Origin: Stomorhina lunata
Lineage: Eukaryota > Arthropoda > Insecta > Diptera > Rhiniidae
Direction of reading: 5' to 3'
NCBI GenBank assembly: GCA_933228675.1
Contig: OW121743.1
Location: 19,793,651 to 19,857,650 of the forward strand
DNA length: 64,000 nt
The notes under the pieces were generated by a model. It had not been told where the DNA came from. It saw only the letters and a list, made by a program, of their open reading frames with translations, and ran no database searches. Below are positions 22,801 to 34,290 of this stretch, in pieces; within the stretch, counting starts at the first letter, position 1, and each line of letters begins with the position of its first letter. A program made the position numbers and the translations under genes.

Positions 22801-25800
22801 TTTTCAGAAAAAACGTTATGATTCCTCAGATCCTCTGGGTCCACCTCCGCTAGACGATGAAGAAGATATGGATGAATATGAAATGTTAAACGTACGTGGT
22901 GGAAGTCCACCTCCAGTGACTTCCCTGCCACCAGCACACTCTCAAAGCAATATGCACATGTACAAAGAACACTATGATTCCGAAGATGATACGGAATCCT
23001 CATATGACAGCTACGATAGTGAAGATGACGACAGCAACAGTGAGCGACGAAGACGTAAACGTAAAAAGGAATCACGCAGACGTAAGGAAAAACGCCAGCG
23101 GGATGAAGAAAAACGTCACGATAAACGCAGTCGACGAGATTCGCCCGATCATCGTAATGAGCCGCGCAAATTGGAGTTGTGTAAATTTTATCTCATGGAA
23201 TGTTGTGCTAAAAAGGACAAATGCTCTTATATGCATGCCGATTTTCCCTGTAAATATTATTATTTGGGAATGGATTGTGTGCAAAAAGAAGAATGTAAAT
23301 TTGCGCATGGTCAGCCGTTGTCGGAAGAGTTGAGGAATATCTTGCTAAAGCATTTAGAAACAGCACCCAAAGAAATTTTAGGCAACTTCAAGCGTTTGAC
23401 TAGAGAAAATGCTTTAACGATGGTAACAAAACGTCATGAGGAATTGTGTCGCACTTTTAATGTACAAAATATATGGGCTCCCTGTACGGCCAGCTCTTTG
23501 CCCTTCCACAGTAATCGCCGCAACAATAATAATAATAAGAACAACAACAATAATAATGATAAAAATCAGCAGCAGCAAAATACCAGCACCAGTGGTATAC
23601 CTTCGCTATTGGATTTGGTGTTAAATCCTCCGCTACAGATGGATAGTGGCGGTGGTGGTGTTAACACTAATAAAACGACAAATAATGAACAAACCAAACG
23701 CAAATCTAGATGGACTGACAATACTCCAGCGACTAACAGCACTAACAAACTGTTGTCCATACAACCTCCCTCAAAAACAGCTCCGGTGTACTTCGATTTG
23801 AATAATCTTCATGGTATTCTAACCGCCGATCATATTGATAAGCTGCAACAAATGGGTATAGTGAATTTGGAACAGATCAACCAATTGACTTTTGGTCAAT
23901 TGAATCAAATAGGCTTGACTATTGCTGAAATTACCGAAATTCAAATAAAAGCCATGAATATGGTCAAGGCGGGTGCAGCAGGCACTACCACAGTGAGTAG
24001 TAGTGGCCAAGGTCTTTTAAAAGCTGGAGGCAATAAGGAGGAAAGGTTGGTACAAATGTTTTTTTTTTTAATTTTTCTAACAATAAAATTTATATTTTTG
24101 TGTTACCTTTATTAGTTCCAATAGCAATGGCGATGTCGACATGCGTTTTCTTCCTAGTGTTCCGTCTACCTCAGCTAACACCTCCATCTCCTCAGCGGCA
24201 GCGAATGCAGCAACATTGAGTGCTGTACCTGAAAAAGATGCTACAACTTCTTCCAATTCGAACAGCAGCAGTGGAGTTGTAATGGTGGACTATTCCCAAT
24301 ATTTAAAAGACTCAAATATCTCCTTTGATAGAGGAGATATGTGTAAGTGAACTCAAAAATTTGTTATTTTAGATTGAAATATTAATGATTTGTTTTTATT
24401 CCGATTGTCGCTTTAGATGATGATGAAAGAGATGAAGAGCAATTGGTGATTGATGATGATAACACCGATAATGAGGATCAACAGCAAAAGCCAGCAGATA
24501 CTGTGGCAGTAGAACAAAAGGAAGAGGTAAGTTTGTGACTTACAATAATGTCGATTTTTTCGGATTGAAAAATGCATTTTTTAAAATAACAAAATAAGTT
24601 GATACATTATTAAAAGTATTGTCGACAATTTTTCATTTTTCTGGCAGCATATAGATTCCGCGCCATAAGAACTGCTCCGGTTTTGAGTTAAAGAATGAAT
24701 CAAGCCAACTTTTAAAACACTGTTTTGAAGTTAATCGTATACCAACAAGGGTGTTATACATCGGTATAAAGGCGGGTGTGCCAAAACTTTCCATCCACTG
24801 TTTCTCAAATATTGACCGGTCTTGGCAAGAATATTCATGTTTTTGGTCGAATATTCTAGTCCTTTTTTTATTAACTTTTATCTATAAACGAGTCAATTGC
24901 CTTCCGTGCAAGTCCCCTGCCGTACAGGTCCCCTGACCGGATCTCAAGAGCACATAAAACTTCATCTGCCTTCTTTTTGCATTATTTCCGACATGTGTAA
25001 GTTCTTGGGTTTGACAACAATTATCTTCGAGTTAAGCTTTTAATTTCTCATCTTCAAACTTTTTTGGCTGAAAAGTCTTGTCCTTTTCTTCTGTGTCTTC
25101 TCAGAAATTACAGCTTTTGAATCGCGCTAACCATTATTCATAAGTTTTTTTTTTTAATTTGGTGCACGTTGACCGTAAGCTTCTACCAACAATCGATAAC
25201 TTTCTTCAGCCATTTTTTTTAAAGTTAAAGAAGATTATCAGACTTCCTATCTCCCTTAAAAAAAAAAAACAAACTTCGAGAAATGGAAAAAAGTTAAATT
25301 TTCAATTGAAATTCCCTTTCACATAAAAATATTAAGGGAATTAATCGTGAAAAATGAGCTCATGGAGAATTAAACACACCGAGAATGTTTATAATTAGGC
25401 TTAATTACAATGACAGATGTTTACCTTGAAAATATCATATTTGTTATTAATGACACAAACCATATTTGATATCTATGCCATATATTGTCCTTATCGACAT
25501 TATTAACTAATAACGCGGATTTTGTTTAATATGCCATAACTTGATTGATATTTTCTTATATTTTTAGAAACCCTCCAACGATTCCTATGACAATGGTTTT
25601 GCCACCAAAATACCTGCAATGTCTAGCATTGCACAGACTTACCGTAATCCCTTTAAAACCTCCCCAAACCTCTACGGTGCAGATAAATTAGCGGATATAG
25701 GCATTACCATACGAAGTGCTGAAAAATCCCTAGGTGGATCACAACGTGATATCACACCTGAAGGTGATCGAGAGAATGAAATGGGTTTCTATAGCAGATC

Positions 25801-27376
25801 GGCCGGTAATCGCCGAAGGTATTCTCGAGATAGTCGTTCACGATCAAGAACACCCACGCGTTCAGAATCCAATACCCCAGAGGCCTCGCAATCGCCACAG
25901 CCTTTGGAATCCTTGCTAGCTCTTGAGGAAAGCAGCCACAAGGATGTGGAGTATGAAAGAAAGACCATGTATGATTTCAGTTCACGCTTTGCACAGGAAG
26001 ATGAACAAAGAGCTTTAAAGACTAAAATGGATAAAGATATGCGATTTTTGCCCAGTGGCTTGGGCTCAGATGCTACAGCTAGTGATATTGATTTGCGTTT
26101 ACCCTTTCAGCCCATGACCAACTATGTACCGGCCACAGAAATAGATTGTTCCATAAACTCACATTTACCCATTAGTTTTAAAGTGTATGAAGTTGATGTG
26201 CCACGTCCAGTTTATGTGGATTTGAGGCAACATTTTAAATCTGATCAGACCACAGATCCAAGACTGAGAAGAATTTTAGGCTTACCCGAGTTGTCGCAAT
26301 CAAAAACTTCAGCGGCCTTAAGTCGAAAAGTGCGCAAAACCAGTCATAGCAGCAGTATAGCCTCACCTTCAGAGTCTGAAGAGTCGTCACCCAAATACTA
26401 TACACCACCTTCATCAGCAGCTGGCGAAGAAAGTGTAAGAAAGCGCTTAGATCCGCGAGGAGATCCCAGAGCTGCCTCAGACCCTAGAGCGGATCCTAGA
26501 AGCGAAACTAGATCAGATCCTAGAAATGAAGCAAGAACGGATCCCAGATCCGAACCCCGTACCGATCCCAGAAGACAAGATCCCCGCAGTTTAGCCTCAT
26601 CCAATAACCCCTCGTCAAATAATTCTGGAGGCCAAAAACAAAATGTAGAAATACGTAATCTTTTACAAAAATCCGAGTGGTATAAAAATCTTAATTCAAA
26701 ATTCAAAATAATGGTCAATCAACAATTAGCTTTAGTGTCTACCGAATTGAAAAAGTTTCACCAGGATCCTTCACCCAATAAAATCTTTGATATTTCCTTT
26801 ATTGTTAACAATCAGACTTTGCAACAGATTTTAACTCATCTGGGAATTTTTATTGATGACAATGGCGAAGTGGCGCACATAGATAATGACAATGAGGATT
26901 TACAGGATGGGGGCTCACAGGAATTGAGCGGTAATCTTAAGTCAAATATTAATTTGCCTAATCTATCACAACCTCCACCCAATGTGGGGGGATCAGGCGG
27001 TATGCAGCAAAATAATCCTGCCTTGGATTTTTTAAGAGCACCTCCACCTAACCTGGTAAACCAGGGACCACCGCCCATTGCTTTGGGTCCCATGTTCCAA
27101 AGGCCACCCATGCAAGTACAGGCTTTTGCTAGACCCTCTCTCCTAGGTCTTCCACCAGGAGCCCAGGGCAATCCTTTAAATCCCTTTGCCAATCCTTTGA
27201 ATATAAATCCTAATTTTTTGTCTGCTGGTCCTAATCTATTGGGGGCCTTTGGACCCAACTTTGGCCCAGGTCTGGCTATGGCGGCTAACATGCAGCAGCA
27301 ACAACAACAGCAGCAGCGTAATTTCAATAATAATCAACGCAACAATCAGCGTAATCAGAATAGAAGAAAAATTTAG
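19371..27376 (+). CDS. su(s): Suppressor of sable, CCCH zinc-finger nuclear RNA-binding protein (five exons)
   Basis: Joined exons 19371-19895, 22808-24045, 24116-24342, 24417-24526 and 25568-27376 give 1302 residues with every junction in phase; Drosophila Su(s) is about the same length. Order: acidic N-terminus, Arg/Lys-rich block at about 150-175, second Arg-rich block at about 255-285, two CCCH fingers (C-X7-C-X5-C-X3-H at about 300-318; C-X8-C-X5-C-X3-H at about 323-342), Asn/Gln tract at about 411-435, DPR repeats at about 993-1042, a conserved-looking helical block at about 1060-1134, and a Pro/Gln/Asn-rich tail. In Drosophila the protein lowers transcripts carrying transposon insertions near their 5' end, and the two Arg-rich motifs bind RNA; mammals have the relative ZC3H4. 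The start ATG has A at -3. The first intron is filled by an 11-bp satellite. Confidence 0.9.
20071..22579 (+). repeat. 11-bp satellite array in su(s) intron 1
   Basis: About 228 near-identical copies of TTCTAGTTCAG fill 2.5 kb of the 2.9-kb intron 19896-22807. Edges are degraded (GATCTAG, TAATTCAG and TTTAG variants). A few interior variant units recur about 1.25-1.33 kb apart, which reveals a second-level duplication. Every unit contains two AG dinucleotides after pyrimidine-rich bases (TTCTAG, TTCAG), so the transcript holds hundreds of weak acceptor-like sites upstream of the true one (TTTTTCAG, 22807). Confidence 0.97.
22808..24045 (+). CDS. su(s): su(s) exon 2 (zinc fingers)
   Basis: Begins after TTTTTCAG with KKRYDSSDPLGPPPLDDEED, runs through Ser/Asp-rich and Arg-rich segments, both CCCH fingers, an Asn tract and a block ending in GNKEE. 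The donor is GAAAG/GTTGGT; it is chosen because the alternative TTG/GTACAA would bring a stop in exon 3. Phase 2. Confidence 0.88.
24116..24342 (+). CDS. su(s): su(s) exon 3
   Basis: Follows a 70-bp intron ending TTTATTAG. Encodes SSNSNGDVDMRFLPS and a Ser/Ala-rich linker ending DYSQYLKDSNISFDRGDM. The donor ATGT/GTAAGT leaves phase 1. Confidence 0.82.
24417..24526 (+). CDS. su(s): su(s) exon 4 (short, acidic)
   Basis: 110 bases after GCTTTAG, encoding YDDERDEEQLVIDDDNTDNE and a Gln/Lys-rich end. The donor GAAGAG/GTAAGT is near consensus. Too short for an ordinary ORF search; both phases fit its neighbours. Confidence 0.82.
24527..25567 (+). other. su(s) intron 4 (1.04 kb) with repeat E copy 2
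   Basis: Repeat E is at 25266-25403 (minus). The stretch 24720-24960 is less AT-rich than the rest and may be an unidentified element scrap; the frame at 24751-24936 has no domain I recognise. Confidence 0.5.
25568..27376 (+). CDS. su(s): su(s) exon 5 (terminal)
   Basis: Acceptor ATATTTTTAG, then KPSNDSYDNGFATKIPAMSS. Includes an RS-like patch (RRRYSRDSRSRSRTPTRSES), the block beginning MRFLPSGLGSD, the DPR-repeat tract (26446-26590), a predicted helical region (26645-26870), a Pro/Gly/Leu-rich stretch and a poly-Gln/Asn tail ending RRKI before TAG. Confidence 0.9.
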   Translation, partial: KPSNDSYDNGFATKIPAMSSIAQTYRNPFKTSPNLYGADKLADIGITIRSAEKSLGGSQRDITPEGDRENEMGFYSRSAGNRRRYSRDSRSRSRTPTRSESNTPEASQSPQPLESLLALEESSHKDVEYERKTMYDFSSRFAQEDEQRALKTKMDKDMRFLPSGLGSDATASDIDLRLPFQPMTNYVPATEIDCSINSHLPISFKVYEVDVPRPVYVDLRQHFKSDQTTDPRLRRILGLPELSQSKTSAALSRKVRKTSHSSSIASPSESEESSPKYYTPPSSAAGEESVRKRLDPRGDPRAASDPRADPRSETRSDPRNEARTDPRSEPRTDPRRQDPRSLASSNNPSSNNSGGQKQNVEIRNLLQKSEWYKNLNSKFKIMVNQQLALVSTELKKFHQDPSPNKIFDISFIVNNQTLQQILTHLGIFIDDNGEVAHIDNDNEDLQDGGSQELSGNLKSNINLPNLSQPPPNVGGSGGMQQNNPALDFLRAPPPNLVNQGPPPIALGPMFQRPPMQVQAFARPSLLGLPPGAQGNPLNPFANPLNINPNFLSAGPNLLGAFGPNFGPGLAMAANMQQQQQQQQRNFNNNQRNNQRNQNRRKI

Positions 27377-27682
27377 CATACGGAGAATTCGGCTAATTGT
27401 AATCCTCCTGAACCTCCTCCTCCTTCCACTCCACTTCCTTCTACTTCCACTTCTAGTGCTAGTTTAGAGGCATCTACAGCTTCTAAGTAGTTTCATAAAA
27501 TGTGTATAAAATTATAACTAACGTTCTTTGCCGATAAGACTTGTTTTTTAGACTTTATACCTAAAATATTATTAATTACTTTTCTGTAGTTTTAAATTAT
27601 TACAAATACGCTTTTTTCATTTTCTATAAGTCTTTGTTTTAAAAAGTTATACATTCATTAAAGAAAGACTCTTGTAAATTTA

Positions 27683-27688
27683 AATAAA
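27683..27688 (+). terminator. Candidate su(s) poly(A) signal AATAAA
   Basis: Lies about 307 bases after the stop codon and is followed by a T-rich stretch. A second AATAAA at 27766-27771 is an alternative. Confidence 0.5.
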
Positions 27689-28056
27689 TCATTTATTGTT
27701 TCCTTTCATTATTAAATTTGAAAAAAAAAGGAAAACCTTCTCTATACGGAAAATCACGACAAACAAATAAAAATTACCAAAAAGTTTATACCAAGTGTAC
27801 TTGGCATAAACATTGATTTCCAATTTATTATTGTAATAAATTGTTAAGGTTTAGATTTAAATGACATTAGTTTTTGAAAGTATTATTTCCACTCAATTTT
27901 TAAAGCTTCTTTCCAATTAGGGGTCAATATCATTTGAAATGTGTGTTTTAAAAAAATTAATAGCAATGAATTTTATTTAAGAACAATAGTGGATTTTATA
28001 ATAATAGACTTAAACACAAATTTATCGAAGCAAAAAATTAACGATAGGACTATTCT

Positions 28057-29513
28057 ACACCATTTCCAATTGTATTTCAGAACCGTCCAATTATATATTG
28101 AAATTTTGTATATCTCTAAATTTTTTAATTATATTTCAGAACTTTCGAAACTACTCAAAACAGTCCGAAGTTACCTAAAACTCACACAATTGTGTTTCCG
28201 TGCTCAATACTGGTTTTAGTCTTTGCTAAATTGTGAAAGTAATTTAATTTCCTCTCTTACTAAGTTTAGGTAACAAATTATTTTCATGAATGTCAAATGA
28301 AAACAAAAAAAAAATATTTCAAAAATTGTAATAAAATGTTAAACAATACAAAAATTGTTTCAAATAGTTGTTCAAGGAATACAAGTTATGGACTAAAATG
28401 TTGGTGTTTCGTGTTCCTGTACTTTTGAGTAAGTTTGAGTAACCACTAAATCTGAACATTTATCAGAACTTACGCAGAAAGTAAAGAACAGACCTTATTT
28501 TTCTGAATTTTAAAATTACATTTCTGAATTTTTTAAATATATATAAGAATTTTCGAAATAAATTTCAGAATTTTCGAATTATATCTTTGTTAACGTACTC
28601 TTCGAAACTATCCAAATCAGTCCGAAATTACCCAAAACTCACCCAACTGTGTTCCCTGGCTCTGTTGGGGTTTGAGTCTTTGCTAAGTTGTGAGAGTTTT
28701 TAACTGAGTTCTTTGCATTTCAAAAATGTTTAGTTGTATTTACGGTCCGCTCATAATAAAGAGAGGACACCAAAGAATGTCATTGAGTGTACTCTGAAAT
28801 ACATAAATGACCTATAGTTAAAAGCTGTTTAGGTCAGGCCGAGCATATTTTAGAATTCCATGCGCTTCTATCTTTTGAACTTTACTTTTCCGTATTTTGC
28901 TAAATTAGTTTCAAGGCCCCAGAAGATGTAGGTCCGATTGTTGGAATCATTTACCTTCTAGTGAACGGAATTCAATTAACAAATTTTAAAATGCAACTGA
29001 AAAAATCGGAAACATAATTAGAAGATTCTGTAATATTAAAAAGAAAATTCTGAAATATGTAAAAAGCCAAGTCAATTCCGTTTAAAATCAGAATGTATTT
29101 TGTATTTAGTTTAATCAGAATTTTGTATTTAGTTTAATCAGAAGACGTATTAGAATGAAACCAATTTCGAAAATGGGAAAAAACTTTTTAATTGAAATTC
29201 ACCTTTACATAAAACTTTTCTTCCGTTTAGTCTATAATAGGGGAATTTATTTACCGTGAAAAATGTGCACACGAGAAATTTAACTCCGGGGTTTTTAATT
29301 GAGTTGACAGTGTTTTTTTTTTTTTTTTTTTTTGTTAAAAAAAAGATACGAGGTTTTTATTATTATGCTTTACATTTTCCATAATCTGTAGATACTAAAA
29401 CCATTCCCATGGAAATGTAACTAACGAACTGAAACCATTTCGTTCCGAACTTGTATGATTATGAAAAGCAATCGGAAAGTTATAAAATACAAAATTCTGT
29501 TTGGAAATGGTGT
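28057..29513. mobile_element. TIR element of 1.46 kb with internal duplication
   Basis: The ends are ACACCATTTCCAA (28057-28069) and its exact reverse complement (29501-29513). Inside, the block AACTCACACAATTGTG..TTTGCTAA (about 28130-28260) is repeated in diverged form at about 28590-28710. An RTE-like scrap (28826-28930), repeat E (29160-29305) and a long T tract (29312-29334) are also inside. No transposase seen. Confidence 0.5.
28826..28930 (-). mobile_element. RTE-like LINE 3' scrap
   Basis: TTTTAGAATTCCATGCGCTT after a GGTCAGGCCGAGC-type phrase is shared with 55139-55190 and 56632-56690, where the adjoining minus-strand sequence has an RTE-like reading. Confidence 0.4.
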
Positions 29514-30719
29514 AATTTGACTGCTATTTCAATTTTAATTATAATACTTCCATAATTTTAGCCAACAGGCCTTTTTTAGCCTTTTAAAACACACTTTATT
29601 TGATTCTTATTTCAACTCCATCTCTTCCCAAATACTTGAATAGTCCATTTTAGTAACTCCTTTTTTAAAAAAGAATTAAGGAAGAATTATAAATGTTATG
29701 ATCAAAACTATTAAAGATTAAGTTAAAATTAATAAACACTAAAAGTAATCATAATTACTAATATCAATTTTGTCTAATACTCGTAAGATTTAGAAGAAAA
29801 AAAATCTGTAAATAAATTATTTATAAGTTTATACAAAAACAAGTACATCACATATTGTAATGTTAAGCCTATAATTAATTAAATATAAATATTTAGTAAT
29901 AAAATTAGTTATATTTATTTGTAAATATTGAAATCAATTCAAATAAAATTTTAAATACATAATTTTTGTTTTTAATGTTAACAAGTCAAAGCGCTTTATT
30001 CGACAACGACATTACTCTTAATATATTGCATTTTAGAGCTACTTATACTCGTAATTGCTCTGTGTGGCTACCTTCACCCGTATTTAGGATTAGCTTACAA
30101 CCACAAGTTCTAAATCCACAAACCTTACAACTACTCTTCCAAGGTTCCTGGATAAGGATTATAACGGCTCGTATTTGCGTTAGTATGAGTGTTAACGGCA
30201 CTGATGCAGCCTTAGTGTGTATAAGATTTATTTGAAGAAACCAAAGGGGAAATCAATATTTTCCTTCAGATCTTTCTAACAAAGCTCTTTGCTTGGTTTT
30301 GTAAAAGAACTGTGTCAGCTCCTAGCTTAGTCAGGAGGAGTGTCAGATGATAAACCGAAGTGGCATCAGGTTTTCCACCATCATCAATTCAGTATTCTCA
30401 TCATTGTATAGGAGAAACTCCATCTGATGCTATTTAGGCTTCAGCTATTTTTTCTCACAAAGTTCTACTGCTTAGTTTTGTTATAAAAATATCCCCATGC
30501 TGTAAAGTGGATCATAAATGAGTGAAACTCTAACTTCTTCCGAGATAGGGATTTGAAATTCAGTACTGCGTGCCTACGATATCCATCTGCCTTATTTAAC
30601 CGATTAAGTTTCCAGTAGCGATTTTCTAAGCATCCCCGAATCGAAATTTTCTTCTTTCGATGGGGCTATGACGTGAGCGACCTCTTTTCCCCTACATTAG
30701 TGCGAACAAAATTTCACAA
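29514..30719. other. Intergenic DNA between su(s) and LINE sequence
   Basis: Mostly AT-rich. The part from about 30050 to 30700 is less AT-rich and may be decayed transposon, but I cannot name it. The frame 29966-30235 shows no known domain. Confidence 0.35.
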
Positions 30720-33370
30720 ATGACAAGCAAATAAAATAAAAAACACCAAAACAAAAAATATCTCGGACGGGACAGCACCAGGGTCAGACGGGACACACCA
30801 GGGAGGGACGATAATGAGGAACTGACTCTCAGCAACATTAACGCGGACATACTTCATCAGGGGAGACAATTACTGACGGACTTAAAGGAGATGGGGGAGG
30901 GGTTCTATTGGATGATCTGGGGGGTTACCGCGTAACTCGATTCGAAACGGAAAATTTTCGAGTTCGTACAAATGGTACTGTCTAATACGATCTTCGTATG
31001 TTTTGTTTCGAAAGTGCGGACAAGTTTTTTCGCTTTCGACAAATAAATTTCCCTTTCGTAAATCCAACTGTGTATTACGAAAACGGACATTTTTGTCGTT
31101 TAAAATGATAGGAAATTGTTCGAAAACTATTTAGGTAGTGACAGTTGGGGAAAATGTAAGTATTTATAAAAATTATACTTTTTTAAATAAAAATCCATTT
31201 TTATAAAGTGAATCAAATAATAAATTAGTATTGTTAACATTTTAAAGGAATATTCCGAAAAAATATATTTACACAACCAAAAAAACAATATGAGGAAATG
31301 GTGGAATATATGACAAGTTTATTTTTAGGTTTGGGCTTTCTACAAAAATAACGTAAGAAGCAAATGTCATAGGAACCGTAGCAGTATTTCTCGGACTGGA
31401 GGTGGACCAAGCAGATTAGAACAGCAAACGTCCAATTTTCTTTCGATAGAGGAAGCTGTAAGCGGAATGTCTGGGACACAAAAGTTTGGAACAAAAAGCT
31501 AATCACACAATGTGCCAACATTAATACGAAGATGTAGCCTTGAAAATAATTTAAATGAAAATTTCAATTCCTCCAATCAAGAAGATATCCTAGTAATGAC
31601 CTTTTATAATAACAATAACTGTTTTTAAAGTATAAACTCGAACTCCTAAATTAAATTTAGAAATTTAACTTAAAAAAAATCAACTTAAAAAAGAAATATT
31701 AAACTACTAAAAGAAAAATTCGATTTAAAAAAATTGACAGAGTTAGAAAAATCCAAAAGAAAGGTTCAACAATTGGAAATGAAAAAAGCTATTGTAGACC
31801 TTGATTTGGAAATTGTTAAACAATGTACTCTAATTTAATTGTGGTAATTGCTAATTTAATTGTGGGTGTATATGGTCATTTACATTTTATTAGAAAGATC
31901 CACTATGTTTGAAGAGTCTCTAATTAATTTTTTTTTGACTCGTTCAGGTACCGTATCATTCTCATCATCGAACAATAAGGAAACGCAATTTATATTATAA
32001 AATTGTTTAAAAATAACTTGAAATTGCTCATTGATATGTTTTGTTTTGGGAAATTTGTGTGTCAAACAGCAGTGCTACCAACATTTTCACAAATTTTCCC
32101 TTATGTTTGTGAATACAACACTGTGTTCGTTTCGAACGATTTACACGGTACGGTTAACCTTTCGATTCGGAAATTTCTTTCGAAAGATTTTACATTTAGA
32201 ATCGAGTTACGCGGTAAGGGCCCTGGACTCCTCTCATACCACCGGAGCCACACAGATTCTGGCGGACGTCTCGCTTTAGTCGGATTCGGAACTTGAGGTT
32301 ACTGTAATCTTAACTTTCAGCCGGTCTCATTCGGAATCTCCTTCAAGATCTCGGACTCCGTTGATAGGGGAGAGCCAGAACGAACAGTCCACCGGCTCCA
32401 CTGATACCAATCGGTTGTCAGCTGCCGTCTCGCTAGAATCAGAAACGGGGGGCGATGGCATCGTGACACCGACTTCGGGTCAGGGTATAGCGAGATCCCC
32501 TTTGAGATCTCTGGTGTTAGTGGTGAAGGAGAGCCAAGCCGGTTTGGTTCCGGAAGCTCAGATAGGTCAACCAGACTCTACCGTCAACACTGACGTCACT
32601 CAGGTCTCTGCGCTTGTCTCGCTGGATTCTAACACAGAGAGCGATATCACCGTGATATCGTCTTCTGGTCAAGATAAGGCGAGATCACCTCAGAGACCTA
32701 TGGCTTCAGTAGTAAAGGATAGTCAGGCCGATCTAATCTTGGGTACCCCTTCATCTCAGCAATAGGATAAGCAAAAATCTTGCCGAACTAAATTCGCCAT
32801 GGCGAAGAGTGGCACTTGAAACTCTTTGGCCGATAAGGATCCTATGCGCTCGATATTAACGAGAGGAGAAAGCTCAGGCAGAGCGTAGATAAATTCGAAT
32901 AAATTACGGCTCTAACAAAGACATCTTGGGCATCTCCTCAAGCTTTATCAAGCGAGGTGAAGCTGGTAGATCCACATCGTCCAGTAAAGGTTATGTAGGT
33001 AAATCTGTGGAAGCTGGTAGATCGGCGGCACCTAACAAGGGGCCTGTGAAAAAATTTGTGGAACCTGGTAGCTCTACAGTACCGAAAAAGGACCCTGTGC
33101 CGAAATCAGCTAATCTTCGCAGGATGCCAGAAGTGGAGCCTGTTACCAATACACCCAAGGCTGGGTCCGTAAAGGTTAGCAAGGCCGTCGTGGGTCGTGA
33201 ATCTCTAGCCTCTCATACGGGTCCCTGAAAGGAGAGCGTAAAGAGGGCAAGATCTGGAGACGAACAACCCTCGACATCTAAAAATATCAAGAAGTCAGTT
33301 AGCCGTCATACAGTTCAGGCACAATGATCTTTATTATAGGATCAAAAATGATCTATGGGAGTGATTAATG
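30720..33370 (+). mobile_element. LINE 5' region and ORF1-like sequence, broken and interrupted
   Basis: GC-rich compared with its surroundings. Two open segments (32361-32765; 32926-33228, continuing to about 33326 past a stop) encode Ser/Pro/Lys-rich protein. A unit of about 70 residues is repeated: GQGIARSPLRSLVLVVKESQ recurs as GQDKARSPQRPMASVVKDSQ. Later come repeats of the type KxxVEAGRS and a basic patch VKRARSGDEQPSTSK. This looks like the N-terminal half of a non-LTR element ORF1; no CCHC knuckles and no ORF2 follow. A TIR element splits it at 30925-32217. Stops and frameshifts show it is dead. Confidence 0.45.
30925..32217 (+). mobile_element. TIR DNA transposon, possibly PIF/Harbinger-like, with Myb/SANT-like remnants
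   Basis: The ends TTACCGCGTAACTCGATTC (30925-30943) and its reverse complement (32199-32217) match exactly, and GGG flanks both sides (30922-30924, 32218-32220), compatible with a 3-bp target duplication. On the plus strand 31348-31440 reads SRTGGGPSRLEQQ, a signature I associate with Myb/SANT-like proteins of insect Harbinger elements. Bases 31711-31838 read a charged coiled-coil end, KKLTELEKSKRKVQQLEMKK, ending in TAA. No DDE transposase was found. Confidence 0.5.
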
Positions 33371-34290
33371 CCCGGTTGATTGAAAGTATTGGTATTTTTA
33401 AGATGCCAAAGGAGGCCTTATCGTTTAAGGGTGCGGAATGGCAGAAAATGCTGTTCAACACATTTTAAAAATAAAGCATTAAATTTTGAAAGAATATTTC
33501 ATGATATACAGAAAAATTCATTCAAGAGGGCGTTTAGAAAAAAATTTCTTGCTTTCCTGTAATATCTAAAATTATCAGAAAAAGTGTCGATTTTATTAAA
33601 AGTGAATTTTTTATAATAGTTTTATTTTTACTAGCACTCAGAACCGCATTTGTATTTCGATGTTATCACTATTAGTAAAGGAAATACTATTCCGAATTCA
33701 TCCTTATTACTTTTTTAACGGTTCAAAAAAACATTCTTAGGGCAACTGAAAATATACACTCACTGCACCTTGCAAACGGTCTAAGTAGCAAATCCTTAGC
33801 TTTCGCCGTTTAGCCTGAGCAATAATAAATCTGCTGCTGTCTATCATTTTACTCTTTTATATCCATATACCTATAAAAAAAACTTCTAATAAAAATAATA
33901 TTTTGATTTCTATTAAGAAAAAAAGTCCAATTTTTATTTTTTTTTTATTTTTCAGATTTTCTTAAATTTAAAAAGTTAATTTTTTGTTGTTGTTGAATCT
34001 CTTGAAATTCAATTTTATACATTATATTTATTTTAAATTTTAAACTGATTTGTTATAAGATTAAAATATTTATATTCAATTCATTTTTTTTTTTTTTTTG
34101 TAATTAAAATCATCTTTTGAAAGCATTAGATAAAATACATAAGAATGTTTGCAAGTTTAATTAAAATTCATTATTCTCTTTGTTTTTGAAAAAAAAAAAA
34201 AATAATTATAGTAATAAGGATTAAAAATTATAAAAGAAAACATTTTGTTAACAATATTAAATTAATTGGAAAATAAATATGCATTTAAAC
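33371..34290. other. AT-rich intergenic DNA, 3' side of the ZNF318-like gene
   Basis: No gene. Several TTTATT strings (for example 34027-34032) could serve as AATAAA on the minus strand for the gene whose stop is at 34291. The frame 33380-33562 is the decayed tail of the LINE sequence or chance. Confidence 0.4.

Noticed and set aside
26836..27327. 163-residue minus-strand frame with a Cys run
   Set aside because: The Cys run is the complement of the poly-Gln codons of su(s) exon 5; a shadow frame.
29312..29334. Poly(T) as the tail of a minus-strand retroposon
   Set aside because: No target duplication is readable around it and it lies inside the TIR-bounded element 28057-29513, so it may be a simple expansion.
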